NCBI GenBank assembly: GCA_022705325.1
Contig: JAKJER010000041.1
Location: forward strand, 1-55,014
Source of the DNA: Planctomycetota bacterium
GTDB taxonomy: Bacteria; Planctomycetota; Phycisphaerae; SM23-33
Reading direction: 5' to 3'
Length of the DNA stretch: 55,014 bases
In this document: positions 13,819 to 22,340 of the stretch, one piece after another
How the letters are laid out: every line of letters starts with the position of its first letter
How positions within the stretch are numbered: the stretch's first letter is position 1
Made by a program: the position numbers and the translations under genes
Notes under the pieces: generated by a model
Told to the model about the DNA's origin: nothing
What the model saw: the letters and a program-made list of their open reading frames with translations, nothing else
The model's database searches: none

Positions 13819-16506
13819 CTACTTCGCCGGCGTGAGCGTGAAGTGCTTGATGGCCAGCCCGTACTGCGGCGGCTGGTCGCGCCAGAACCGCAGGGCATTC
13901 TCGCCTTCCTTCAGGGTGATCGTGACCGGCTTGGAGTCCTGCCATTTCCCGACTGTGAAGGGCATCTCGATGGCGACCTCGGAATCGGCGTCATTCGCGG
14001 AGACGGTAAGTCGCTGATCGTAATTCGCCGTGACCACCCGCGCTGTCAAGGAGTACTTGCCCGCTCGCGGGACGGTGAGCGTGTACTCGAAGCGCGATTT
14101 GGTGCCCTGGCGGGGGCCGGCCGGGTCCTCCTTCGGACTCTTTGCGTAGTAGTCCCGGGCATACGTGTCCGAAATCCGCTCGCAGACGTTGCCGTAGATG
14201 TCGTAGAGACCCCACGGATTGGGCTTCTTCTGGCCTACCGGATGCGACTTGCCGCCCGCGTTGTCCTTGAACCAGGCGTACTCCCCGAGTTGCGAGGGAT
14301 CGTCGCCGAAGAACCATTTCGTGTTCTTGCCCGCGCGGGAGGCATACTCCCACTCGGCCTCGGTGGGCAACCGCACTTCCTGTCCGGTCTTTTCGGCGAG
14401 CTTCTCACAGAATGTCAATGCATCAGGCGCGCCGATGTTATCCACCGGGCAGTCCGGGGCCTTGGTCGACTTGCTGGGGTTCGAGCCCATGACGGCCTTG
14501 TACTGCGCCTGCGTCACCTCGTGCTTGCCCAGATAGAAACCACGGGTGAGTTTGACCTCGTGCTTCGGAAGCTCAACGCACTCGAATCTGCCATCCTTCG
14601 TGCTTTCGCCTCCCATTACGAACGTCCCGGGCTTGATGTAGACCAGTTCCATGGTCACGCCGTCGCCCAGATCGAGCGTCAGCTCGCGCGGGGTTTCGTT
14701 GCCGGCAGGCGTCACGGCCGCCCGCAGCCCCCAGTTCTCGTATTTGCCGTAGCCGCCGCTGAGCAGGCGCGTCCCGGACGTGCAGGTGGCGGCGTCGTTC
14801 TTCCACGTGCCGCCGCGCAAGACCGTCTTGCCCTCGGGGAAGAAACGCGGAAGGAAGATCTGCAGGCCGCCGCCGAAGCTCTTCATGGCCAGGATATCCC
14901 GCGTGTTGCCGGACGGCTTGCTGTACGCGGCGGCCGGTATCGTAATGGCGCCGTCGGCGCCGCAGGTGATCTTCTTGTCCTCGGGCGCGACGGGCGAGGC
15001 CATGACTTTCTCCGCCACCGTGGGCTCGTTCGCTTCGCCGAGGTCCTGTCCGAGCGCGTCCAGCGTAACGGCCTTCGTCTCCTCGATGATGGCACGTTGC
15101 GTGCGGAGGGCCACGCCGTTCCAGAAGGCGGGCGTGCCGTCGTGTTCCCCGTATGTCCGCTTCTCCCCCAGGACGTCGCCGGCCCACTGGGCCCGCTTGA
15201 CCTTCAGAAAGGCCTCCCTGTTACTGCGGGCCTGCGTGGTTGCCAGGAAATCGAGGTCTGCGCTGCGCCCGCCCGTGCGATTGTTGGGCCCACTTGCCCA
15301 GCCGGCGCCCCAGCCTCCGCCCAGATTGACCACCCAGCCCTTGGGCGTCCAGTGCGCCAGGGCGGCATGGCCTTTCTGCGGACGAGCCGTGGTCGGGATC
15401 CCGAAGGCCCGCAGGATGAAGCGCCCGAAGAACGCGCGCCGGCCGCACACCCCGCCGTTCATGAGGATGTTCTGATAGTTCTGCAACTCGGGCCTGTCGT
15501 ACTTGACGTCGCCGGACCCGTACTTGACGTCGGAACTGACGATGTTCACGTAGCGCCAGCCGTAGTTCGGATTGCAGGCGTGGTCGGGGCGGTAGTTCCG
15601 GAGCATCTCGCGCCCCCAGGCGAGGGTCTCGTCCGGCTCGTTCCCGTCGACGACCATGCGGAGGTCCCAGGTGCTCAGGGACTCGAACGCCGGATCCAGT
15701 TCGCCGTCCAGGCAGGCCTTCTCGTAGTGCAGATAGCGCTTCACCGGGTCTACGGTTTCAGGGGCGTCGGTCTGAGCCTTGGGGTTCGCCTGCTCGACCG
15801 GCACCGCGTGTTCAAGACTGATGGCCAGCGCCAGCCGCTGGAAGACACCGGCGGCGGCTTTCTTGCTCGCCTTCTGAATGTCGGTATAGATCTTCATCGC
15901 CTGGCCGTACTGTGCCGGGCCATAGCCGCGCCCCTCTCGTTTGGCGTTGGGGCCGTCCGCCACCAGCATCTGCTTCATGAGGTCGGCGTCCGCCAGGAGC
16001 TTCTCGACCAGCGCCTCTTGCGGCTTTCCCTGCTGGGCGAATTCCGCCAGACCATGAGGCGTGGCCTCGAGCAGGACGACGTATTTCACGAGCTTCGCGT
16101 CCAGCGAGTCGCTCGCCAGGAACTTGCTGAGATCGGATTCATCGAGGACCTTGGCCATACGGGCCTTCGCCTGGGCCAACGCATCCTGGGCCGGCTTGAG
16201 TCCGATGTTGCGGATGTTCGGATTCTGGATCTTCTCCGCCTTCTTGATCTGGTCGGTCGCCTTCGCTACGGCCTCGGCCGCCGCATCGTAGGCCTGGCGC
16301 TTGGCCGGATCCACCTGGGGCACCTTTGCGGTGAGTTCGGCTCGCAGGCTCTTGAGCTGATCGGCATACCGCGCCTCAAGCTTCTGGCCAGTCTCGGTGA
16401 GCGGCGTTTGCGGCGCCGCCTCTTGCTTGGCTGCCCCAACGCCTGAGGTCCCCATCGTCAGGGCGATCAGTGCCCCGCAGATTACGATCATCAAATTCGT
16501 TCTCAT
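13819..16506 (-). CDS. Exported transglutaminase-like / permuted SUMF1 (FGE-type) / C-terminal beta module protein
   Basis: 895 residues with signal peptide 1-25. Then come a helical region (40-240), a transglutaminase-like core (GGVCGRRAFFGRFILRAFGI around Cys354, with His380 and nearby aromatic residues), and a SUMF1/FGE-type domain whose parts are swapped. The usual C-terminal segment, VLRGGTWKNDAATC...NWGLRAAV (562-598), comes first. The usual N-terminal and middle segments, ELVYIKPGTFVMGG (620-633), RLPTEAEWEYASRAG (712-726) and NPWGLYDIYGNVCE (763-776), follow. A beta module (804-895, KYSLTARVVTANYDQ...) closes the protein. The Cys that would follow the RGGTW motif in true formylglycine-generating enzymes is absent, so sulfatase activation is unlikely. 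Cell-surface glycan or protein work is plausible; the function is unknown. Confidence 0.82.
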   Translation of the reverse strand: MRTNLMIVICGALIALTMGTSGVGAAKQEAAPQTPLTETGQKLEARYADQLKSLRAELTAKVPQVDPAKRQAYDAAAEAVAKATDQIKKAEKIQNPNIRNIGLKPAQDALAQAKARMAKVLDESDLSKFLASDSLDAKLVKYVVLLEATPHGLAEFAQQGKPQEALVEKLLADADLMKQMLVADGPNAKREGRGYGPAQYGQAMKIYTDIQKASKKAAAGVFQRLALAISLEHAVPVEQANPKAQTDAPETVDPVKRYLHYEKACLDGELDPAFESLSTWDLRMVVDGNEPDETLAWGREMLRNYRPDHACNPNYGWRYVNIVSSDVKYGSGDVKYDRPELQNYQNILMNGGVCGRRAFFGRFILRAFGIPTTARPQKGHAALAHWTPKGWVVNLGGGWGAGWASGPNNRTGGRSADLDFLATTQARSNREAFLKVKRAQWAGDVLGEKRTYGEHDGTPAFWNGVALRTQRAIIEETKAVTLDALGQDLGEANEPTVAEKVMASPVAPEDKKITCGADGAITIPAAAYSKPSGNTRDILAMKSFGGGLQIFLPRFFPEGKTVLRGGTWKNDAATCTSGTRLLSGGYGKYENWGLRAAVTPAGNETPRELTLDLGDGVTMELVYIKPGTFVMGGESTKDGRFECVELPKHEVKLTRGFYLGKHEVTQAQYKAVMGSNPSKSTKAPDCPVDNIGAPDALTFCEKLAEKTGQEVRLPTEAEWEYASRAGKNTKWFFGDDPSQLGEYAWFKDNAGGKSHPVGQKKPNPWGLYDIYGNVCERISDTYARDYYAKSPKEDPAGPRQGTKSRFEYTLTVPRAGKYSLTARVVTANYDQRLTVSANDADSEVAIEMPFTVGKWQDSKPVTITLKEGENALRFWRDQPPQYGLAIKHFTLTPAK

Positions 16507-16573
16507 AGATTCGTGTCCTTCGCTCTTGTGGCTTCATAGCTTGAACGCATGCTGGAAGCCGAGATTTCCCAGA

Positions 16574-16605
16574 TGCCCCCCCGCTATGCTGTCGGGCGGG
16601 GGGCT
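16574..16605. other. GC-rich hairpin between divergent genes
   Basis: A C-run followed by GC (16576-16584) can pair with GCGGGGGG (16596-16603) around a loop of about 11 nt, flanked by ATGC and GCAT-like ends. There is no T-tract on either side, so it is not a standard terminator. It lies between the start of the minus-strand SUMF1 mosaic gene and the start of rpe. Confidence 0.3.
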
Positions 16606-16712
16606 TCGCATTGTAGCCCCCGCCACCGCCTGCCGTCCACACCCGAACGTCATTTCCGCCCACTTGGGCCGTGCATTGCGGGGGCAGGGCGGGTATACTA
16701 CAGGGCCCTGTC

Positions 16713-17417
16713 ATGATTCAAAGCAGGCAGATACAGAGCCGCAATCCGTGGACGCGAGTGGCGCCGAACCGGGCGGTGATCGCCCCGTCGCTGCTGGCGG
16801 CCGACTTCGCGCGCCTCGGGCAACAGATCGACCAGGCGCTGGCCGCCGGGGTCGAGGTGCTGCACGTGGACGTCATGGATGGGCACTTCGTGCCCAACCT
16901 GTCCATGGGGCCCGGGGTGGTCAAGTCCGTCCGCCGGTACACCGACGCCCCCCTCGACGTCCACCTGATGGTGACCGACCCGGCCTGCTACCTGGAGCGG
17001 TTCGCCGAGGCCGGCGCCGACACCATCACGTTCCACGTGGAGGCGACCGACCGACCGCGGGAGTTGATCGCCCGCCTGCGCGAGCTGGGCCTGGGGGCGG
17101 GGATGGTGCTCAAGCCCGCCACGCCGGCGGAGAGCCTGGCGGAGCTGGTCGGCGAGCTGGACATGGTGCTGGTGATGACCGTCGAGCCCGGCTACGGCGG
17201 GCAGGAGTTCATGAGCGACATGCTCGACAAGATCGCCCGCCTCCGCTCGATGCTCCGCCCGGAGCAGCGTCTGCAAGTGGACGGCGGGATCAATCCCGAC
17301 ACCGCCCGCCTCTGCCGCCAGGCGGGGGCGGACGTCTTCGTGGCCGGCACGGACATCTTTGGCAGCGACGACATTGCCGCAGCCGTGGCCCGGCTGCGGG
17401 AGGGCGCCGCCCCCTGA
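16713..17417 (+). CDS. rpe: Ribulose-phosphate 3-epimerase
   Basis: Interconverts ribulose-5-phosphate and xylulose-5-phosphate in the pentose phosphate pathway. The TIM-barrel signatures are complete: IAPSLLAADFARLG, HVDVMDGHFVPNLSMGP (metal-binding His-Asp and the catalytic Asp), LDVHLMV, VEPGYGGQEF and QVDGGI with the second catalytic Asp. ATG 16713 is chosen; a GTG at 16671 would add 14 unlikely residues. The N-terminal extension of about 20 residues before IAPSLL is slightly long. The degenerate phosphatase gene follows after 11 nt. Confidence 0.96.
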   Translation: MIQSRQIQSRNPWTRVAPNRAVIAPSLLAADFARLGQQIDQALAAGVEVLHVDVMDGHFVPNLSMGPGVVKSVRRYTDAPLDVHLMVTDPACYLERFAEAGADTITFHVEATDRPRELIARLRELGLGAGMVLKPATPAESLAELVGELDMVLVMTVEPGYGGQEFMSDMLDKIARLRSMLRPEQRLQVDGGINPDTARLCRQAGADVFVAGTDIFGSDDIAAAVARLREGAAP

Positions 17418-17428
17418 CGGGTTCAGCC

Positions 17429-17998
17429 ATGGGCAAACTGTTTTTGATCCAGACCGGCCGGACCGTATGGGAAGCCCAGGAGCGGGTGGAGACCGCGACG
17501 GGCCAACCGCTGACGCCCGAAGGGGCGGGCGAGGTGGCGGTGGCCGGGCGTCAACTGGTCAACCAGGAGATCGAGACCGTCTACAGCGGCGACGGCGAGT
17601 CGGAGCGCGAGACGGCGGCGATCCTGGCGGGCGAGCTGGATGCCAAGGCCCGCACGGCGGCGGACCTGCGCGAGTTGGACTACGGGCTGTGGCAGGGTCT
17701 GACGATCAGCGAGATCAAGCGCCGCCAGCCCAAGGTGTACCACCAGTGGCAGGAATCGCCGGCCAGCGTGCGCCCGCCGGGGGGCGAGTCGCTGGCGGAG
17801 CTTCGCGGGCGGCTGGAGGAGGCCCTGCGGGCGATCCTGAAGCGCCACCGCGGGCACTCGGCGCTGGTGGTGCTTCGCCCGGTGGCCCTGGCGCTGGCCC
17901 GGTGCATCCTGACCGGCCAGGAGGACAGCCAGCTTTGGATACACCACGACCCCCGGCTGACCTGGTATTCTTTCGACACCGAAACCGCGTTGCGCTAG
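17429..17998 (+). CDS. Histidine phosphatase-fold protein lacking the catalytic residues
   Basis: 189 residues with the outline of the phosphoglycerate mutase/histidine phosphatase family: LFLIQTGRTVWE...R, QPLTPEGAGEVAVAG, VYSGDGESERETAAIL, LRELDYGLWQGLT, PPGGESLAELRGR, ALVVLRPVALALA. Each catalytic position is changed. LxRHG reads LIQTG (Arg to Gln8, His to Thr9), the SSxLxRAxxTA arginine reads Ser58, the WEG glutamate reads Gln89, and the second VVSHG histidine reads Arg150. The fold is kept and no frameshift is visible, so it looks like a maintained pseudoenzyme, perhaps a binding or regulatory subunit. It sits between rpe and accD in a tight gene run. Confidence 0.82.
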   Translation: MGKLFLIQTGRTVWEAQERVETATGQPLTPEGAGEVAVAGRQLVNQEIETVYSGDGESERETAAILAGELDAKARTAADLRELDYGLWQGLTISEIKRRQPKVYHQWQESPASVRPPGGESLAELRGRLEEALRAILKRHRGHSALVVLRPVALALARCILTGQEDSQLWIHHDPRLTWYSFDTETALR

Positions 17999-18020
17999 CA
18001 ACCCGAGCGTGGAGCACAGC

Positions 18021-18890
18021 ATGACCGAGATGCAGAGCGAGCCGTCATCCCCTTACGGGTCCAAGGCATTTGAGGGTCCGGTCTTCCGCAAGAAACGCGA
18101 CGTGCCGGACGGGCTGTGGATGCGCTGCGCCGGCTGCGAGGGCATGCTCTACCGCAAGGCGGTGGCCGAGAACCTCATGGTCTGCCCCGAGTGCCAGTGC
18201 CATTTCCGCATGGGCGCCGCCGAGCGGATTTCGCAGTTGACCGACCCCGACACGTTCGAGGAACTCTTCACCGACATCGCCCCGGCCGATCCGCTGGAGT
18301 TTCACTGGCTGGGCAAGAGCTACGCCGACCGCCTCCGCGAGGAGCAGGCCAAGACGGGCAACATCGAGGCCATCAAGACCGGCGTGGGGTTCATCAAGGG
18401 CCGGCGCGTCGCCCTGGGCGTGATGGACGGGGAGTTCCTCATGGGCTCGATGGGCTCGGTGCTGGGCGAGAAGCTCTCGCTGCTGACCGAAGAGGCCGCC
18501 AGCCAGAACCTGCCCCTGATCGTCGTGTGCATGTCCGGGGGCGCGCGCATGCACGAGGGCGCCCTGAGCCTGATGCAGATGGCCAAGACGTCGGCCGCCC
18601 TGGCCCGCTTCGACGACGCCGGCGGGTTGTACATCTCGGTGCTGGCCGACCCCACCACCGGCGGGACCACCGCCAGCTTCGCCATGCTGGGCGACATCAT
18701 CATCGCCGAGCCCGGCGCCCTGATCGGGTTCGCCGGGCAGCGGGTCATCGCCAACACCATCAAGGCTGAACTGCCCGATGGGTTCCAGCGGGCCGAGTTC
18801 CTCCTCGAACACGGCTTCATCGACATGATCGTCCACCGGAAAGACCTCCGCAGCGAGCTGGCCCGGCTGATCGACTACTGCGGGGAATGA
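18021..18890 (+). CDS. accD: Acetyl-CoA carboxylase carboxyltransferase subunit beta
   Basis: The beta subunit of the carboxyltransferase that makes malonyl-CoA for fatty acid synthesis. An N-terminal four-cysteine zinc ribbon (CAGC...CPEC, about residues 37-60) and the crotonase-like core are present (GFIKGRRVALGVMD, SGGARMHEGALSLMQMAK, ADPTTGGTTASFAMLGD, EPGALIGFAGQRVI). ATG 18021 follows GGAG at 18011-18014 with good spacing; an upstream in-frame GTG (18009) is less likely. The stop overlaps the next gene's start as ATGA. The alpha subunit gene is not in this window. Confidence 0.96.
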   Translation: MTEMQSEPSSPYGSKAFEGPVFRKKRDVPDGLWMRCAGCEGMLYRKAVAENLMVCPECQCHFRMGAAERISQLTDPDTFEELFTDIAPADPLEFHWLGKSYADRLREEQAKTGNIEAIKTGVGFIKGRRVALGVMDGEFLMGSMGSVLGEKLSLLTEEAASQNLPLIVVCMSGGARMHEGALSLMQMAKTSAALARFDDAGGLYISVLADPTTGGTTASFAMLGDIIIAEPGALIGFAGQRVIANTIKAELPDGFQRAEFLLEHGFIDMIVHRKDLRSELARLIDYCGE

Positions 18891-19999
18891 GACCCATGTT
18901 CGAAACGGAAATCCGTCTCAAGCATGCCCGCATCGCGGAGTATCTCGACGCGCACCGGCTCGACGCCGTCCTGCTGAGCCGGCGGTGCAACTTCAGTTGG
19001 TACACCTGCGGGGCCCGGAATTTCGTCGGCCACGCCGCCGACGCGGGCAACAGTTGGCTGCTGGTCGACCGCCGCCGCGCGATCGTCCTGACCAACAACA
19101 TCGAGTCGCCCCGCCTGCGGCGCGAGGAACTCGACGACCGCGGCATCGAGGCGGTCGACTGGGAGTGGCACGACTCGGCCGCCCAGCGGGACGCGATGAG
19201 CGCCCTGACATCCGGGCAGGCCGTCGCCGCCGACGCCCCCGTCGCGGGCCTGGAACTGGGGCGGCTCGGCGCGGACTTCGATCGCCTCCGCTACGCCCTC
19301 CTGCCCTCCGAGATCGAGCGATACCGGGGCGTCTGCACGGACGTCATCTCGGCCGTCGAGTCCGCCGCCCGCCAGGTGCAGGCGGACATGACCGAGCACG
19401 AGGTGGCCGGCCTGCTGTCGGCCCAGATCCGCCGTCGCGGGCTGCTGGAGTGGGTGGTCCTGGTGGCCGCCGACCGCCGCCTGCGCGATTTCCGCCACCC
19501 GCTGCCCACCGCCCAGACGGTCCGCGAGCGGGTCATGCTCGTCACGTGCAGCGACCGCGGCGGGCTGATCGCCGCGTGCAGCCGCATCGTCTCGCTGGCG
19601 CCCCTGGACGACGACATCCGCCGGCGTCACCGTAGCGTCTGCACCGTCGACGCCGCCCTGTGGGACGCCACCCGGCCCGGCGCAACGCTGGGAGAGATCT
19701 TCGCCCAGGCCCAGGCCGCCTACGACCAGACCGGCTACGGCGAGCAGTGGCGCCTGCACCACCAGGGCGGGGCGATCGGCTACCAGCCGCGAGACTCGCG
19801 CGCCTGCCCGGATGACGCGACGGCGGCCGTCGAGAACCAGGCGTTCGCCTGGAACCCTTCCATCGCGGGCACCAAGAGCGAAGACACCATCCTCTGCACA
19901 CCCGACGGCGGGCAACTGCTGGGCGAGTCCACCTTCCCCACCATCGACGTGGAGTGGAACGGACGGACCTACAGCCGCCCCGACATCCTGGTGCTCTAG
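18887..19999 (+). CDS. M24-family (aminopeptidase P/creatinase fold) protein, metal site apparently lost
   Basis: 370 residues with an N-terminal creatinase-like domain (DAVLLSRRCNFSWYTCG...) and a C-terminal pita-bread domain (SEIERYRGVC...AQAAYDQTG, HHQGGAIGYQPRD, NQAFAWNPSI). In active M24 peptidases two Asp residues fall in the strand that here reads VMLVTCSDRGGLIAACSRIV, and the late Glu falls where FAWNPSI stands. The usual Asp-Asp-His-Glu-Glu ligands are therefore not all present; only the His of HHQGG is clear. It is probably a non-metallopeptidase relative. It is translationally coupled to accD by ATGA and sits 3 nt before rsmH. Confidence 0.8.
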   Translation: MRPMFETEIRLKHARIAEYLDAHRLDAVLLSRRCNFSWYTCGARNFVGHAADAGNSWLLVDRRRAIVLTNNIESPRLRREELDDRGIEAVDWEWHDSAAQRDAMSALTSGQAVAADAPVAGLELGRLGADFDRLRYALLPSEIERYRGVCTDVISAVESAARQVQADMTEHEVAGLLSAQIRRRGLLEWVVLVAADRRLRDFRHPLPTAQTVRERVMLVTCSDRGGLIAACSRIVSLAPLDDDIRRRHRSVCTVDAALWDATRPGATLGEIFAQAQAAYDQTGYGEQWRLHHQGGAIGYQPRDSRACPDDATAAVENQAFAWNPSIAGTKSEDTILCTPDGGQLLGESTFPTIDVEWNGRTYSRPDILVL

Positions 20000-20002
20000 C
20001 CG

Positions 20003-21058
20003 ATGAGCGACGACCCAGGCAACCCGCCGCGTCCCCCCCGCCGCAAGCGGTACGCGGGCACGCACCCGCGACGCTTCGACCAGCGATACAAGGAATTGTC
20101 GCCCGAGAAGTACCCCGAGCTGGTCGAGCACGTCCGCCAGGCCGGACGCACCCCCGCCGGCACGCACGTGCCCATCATGGTCGCCGAGGTCATGCAGGCG
20201 CTGGCGCCCGCGCCGGGCGACGTGGCAGCCGACTGCACCCTCGGCTACGGCGGTCACGCGGAGGGGTTTCTCAAGCGCGTGCTGCCGGGCGGGCGGCTGA
20301 TCGGCTTCGACGTGGACGCCGAGCATCTCGAACGGACGGCCCAGCGCCTGGAGGGTTTCGGCGAGGCGTTCAAGGCGGTCCGCGGGAACTTCGCCGGACT
20401 GGGCAAGGCCCTGGCCGCGGAAGGGCTGGACGGTTTCGACGTCATCTTCGCCGACCTGGGCGTGTCGAGCATGCAGGTGGACGACCCGCGGCGCGGCTTC
20501 AGCTACAAGCACGAGGGCCCGCTGGACATGCGGATGGACGGCCGGCTCGCCCGGTCGGCTGCCGACATGGCGGCCTCGCTGTCGCGCGAGGAACTGTCGC
20601 AGGCGTTGCGGGAGCTGGGCGACGAGGAGGACCACCAGGCGATCGCCGCCGAGATCGTCCGCGTGCGGCGCGAGCGGCCGATCCGCACCACGGGCGAACT
20701 GGTGGATGCCGTGTTTCGAGCCAAGAAGCTCAACCGCCGCCGGTGGCGCGAGCAGACCGAGGAGGGGCTTCACCCAGCCGCCCGGACCTTCCAGGCGATG
20801 CGGATCCTGGTCAACGACGAGTTGGGCAGCCTGCGGCAACTGCTGCGGCTGGCCCCCTACTGCCTTCGCGCGGGCGGGCGGATCGGCGTCCTCAGCTTTC
20901 ACAGCGGCGAGGACCGCCTGGTGAAGCAGGCCTTCCGCGAGGGCCTGCGAAACGGCGACTACGCCCAGGCCGCCGACGAGGTCGTCCGCCCCACGGCCGG
21001 CGAGGTCCACTCCAACCCCCGCAGCTCGTCGGCCAAGCTCCGCTGGGCCCGCAAATAG
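20003..21058 (+). CDS. rsmH: 16S rRNA (cytosine(1402)-N(4))-methyltransferase
   Basis: Methylates N4 of C1402 in 16S rRNA. SAM-binding GYGGHAEGFL, GFDVDAEHL, FADLGVSSMQVDDPRRGFSY, LDMRMD, the PIRTTGEL segment and the C-terminal HPAARTFQAMRILVNDEL, ISFHSGEDR-like LSFHSGEDRLVK and NPRSSSAKLR are all present. The N-terminus carries about 50 extra basic and Pro-rich residues before HVPIMVAEV, longer than the usual enzyme. Unusually for rsmH (mraW), no ftsL, ftsI or mur genes follow; the next gene is on the opposite strand. Identity is secure. Confidence 0.97.
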   Translation: MSDDPGNPPRPPRRKRYAGTHPRRFDQRYKELSPEKYPELVEHVRQAGRTPAGTHVPIMVAEVMQALAPAPGDVAADCTLGYGGHAEGFLKRVLPGGRLIGFDVDAEHLERTAQRLEGFGEAFKAVRGNFAGLGKALAAEGLDGFDVIFADLGVSSMQVDDPRRGFSYKHEGPLDMRMDGRLARSAADMAASLSREELSQALRELGDEEDHQAIAAEIVRVRRERPIRTTGELVDAVFRAKKLNRRRWREQTEEGLHPAARTFQAMRILVNDELGSLRQLLRLAPYCLRAGGRIGVLSFHSGEDRLVKQAFREGLRNGDYAQAADEVVRPTAGEVHSNPRSSSAKLRWARK

Positions 21059-21067
21059 GCGCGGGGT

Positions 21068-21487
21068 CTACAGCGGTGGCGACCAACTGCTCGTGACGTT
21101 CTTCTCCTGGAGCTTGAGCTTCAGGGCCACTTCCGTTTCCGCCCGGCTGCTGGGGCGGCGGTTGACCATGACGGCCGGGCCGGGACCGTCGGGAATCCGG
21201 CCGAGCATCTGCTCGATCTCTTCCAGGCTGACGGCCTTGCCGGCGACCAGGTACGCGCGGTCCTCGATCACGATCTCGAGCGGGCGGGTCACGTTCGGCG
21301 TCGCCGGCTGGGTGGCGGCGGGCCGGGTGGAGGCCGTCGTGGGCTGGGTGGTCGCGGGTCGCGTGGCGGAGGGCCCGCCGTCCTTGCGCCCGCCCCCGCC
21401 CCACGGCCCGAGCCCCAGGTAGCTCAACAGGTAGGCCAAGGCTCCTATCGCGACCACCAGGATGATTCTTGTGATGTTCTTTCTCAT
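21068..21487 (-). CDS. Small single-pass membrane protein, possibly ExbD-like periplasmic domain
   Basis: 139 residues with start ATG 21487 (MRKNITRI..., GAGG upstream). A membrane segment IILVVAIGALAYLLSYLGLG is followed by a Thr/Pro/Ala-rich linker of repeated TRPATTQP-type units. A small domain follows (LEIVIEDRAYLVAGKAVSLEEIEQML...PAVMVN) whose strand-helix-strand order recalls ExbD/TolR periplasmic domains. The similarity is weak and no exbB partner is nearby. It converges on rsmH (10 nt between the stops) and is transcribed away from maf. Confidence 0.65.
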   Translation of the reverse strand: MRKNITRIILVVAIGALAYLLSYLGLGPWGGGGRKDGGPSATRPATTQPTTASTRPAATQPATPNVTRPLEIVIEDRAYLVAGKAVSLEEIEQMLGRIPDGPGPAVMVNRRPSSRAETEVALKLKLQEKNVTSSWSPPL

Positions 21488-21599
21488 GGGCTGGTCCTCG
21501 GTCGGGGCAATCGCCCGGACGGCGACAGGATACGCCAAGTGCGCCCCCAAAGTAAACGCCGCTGTTGCGGCGCGGTCCGGCTGAACGAACCGGGAGAGC

Positions 21600-21605
21600 T
21601 ATAAT
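21600..21605 (+). promoter_or_regulatory. Perfect TATAAT -10 box upstream of maf
   Basis: TATAAT lies 110 nt before the maf start in a locally AT-rich stretch (21600-21690). No good -35 hexamer is found at 16-18 nt. If used, it would give a leader of roughly 100 nt containing a small GCGT/ACGC hairpin (GCGTAAAAGACGC). It also lies upstream of the divergent gene at 21487. Confidence 0.35.
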
Positions 21606-21714
21606 GTCGTACACAGAGAGAGCGCAAAAGGGGTTAATAGCGTAAAAGACGCATTTAAAACTCCCTGAAAACGTTCTTAATCAGTGGACCCGGACAGGAA
21701 GATAGACTGGCGAT

Positions 21715-22329
21715 ATGACTGAAGTGCTGCAACAGAATGAAGAGTTGATCCTGGCGTCTTCGTCGCCGCGGCGGCGGGAGCTGTTGGAGCGGGCGGGCAT
21801 CGTCCACCGCGTGGTTCCCCCGGCCATCGAGGAGCCCGCCCAGAGCGTCCTGCACCTGCCCCCCGCCGGCCAGGCGGAAGCGCTGGCGTATTTCAAGGCC
21901 AGCGCCGTGGCCAAGGAACATCCTCGCGCCCTCATCCTTGGCGCCGACACCGTTGTCGCCGTCGGGCAGGAGGTGCTGGGCAAGCCCTGCGACGCCGATG
22001 ACGCCCGGCGCATGCTGTGCACCCTCAGCAACACGCGCCACCAGGTCATCACCGGCATCGCCCTGCTCAAGGACGCCCAGACCCGCCTGATCTGCTCGGC
22101 CACCACCTGGGTGACCATGAGGCCGATCGCCGAGGCGGAAGTCGCCGACTACGTCCGCTCGGGCGAATGGGAGGGCAAGGCCGGGGCCTACGCGATCCAG
22201 GAGACGGCGGACCGTTTCGTCACCGCCGTCGAAGGCGCATTCGACAACGTCGTCGGCTTGCCCGTGGAACTGCTTCAGAACATGCTGGCCGAGCTTCGCT
22301 GCCACGCATCGGCCCACAACATTTCCTAG
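21715..22329 (+). CDS. maf: Maf-like nucleoside triphosphate pyrophosphatase
   Basis: 204 residues of the Maf/YhdE/YceF family, which hydrolyses non-canonical or excess NTPs such as dTTP and UTP to the monophosphate. Signatures: LILASSSPRRRELLERAG (13-30), LGADTVVAV, the GKPCDADDARRML segment, and the late KAGAYAIQE...NVVGLPVELL. The K-A-G-A-Y-A-I-Q block is close to the KxGxYAIQG of the dTTP/UTPase subfamily. The DUF192 gene starts 11 nt after the stop, so the two are probably cotranscribed. Confidence 0.93.
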   Translation: MTEVLQQNEELILASSSPRRRELLERAGIVHRVVPPAIEEPAQSVLHLPPAGQAEALAYFKASAVAKEHPRALILGADTVVAVGQEVLGKPCDADDARRMLCTLSNTRHQVITGIALLKDAQTRLICSATTWVTMRPIAEAEVADYVRSGEWEGKAGAYAIQETADRFVTAVEGAFDNVVGLPVELLQNMLAELRCHASAHNIS

Positions 22330-22340
22330 CCGGAGCGCCC

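Noticed and set aside
13819..16506. Functional formylglycine-generating enzyme for the sulfatase at 53179
   Set aside because: It is exported and lacks the catalytic Cys after the RGGTW motif, and the two genes are 37 kb apart.
16671..16712. Upstream GTG start of rpe
   Set aside because: It would add 14 residues with no ribosome site and no match to the family's normal N-terminus.
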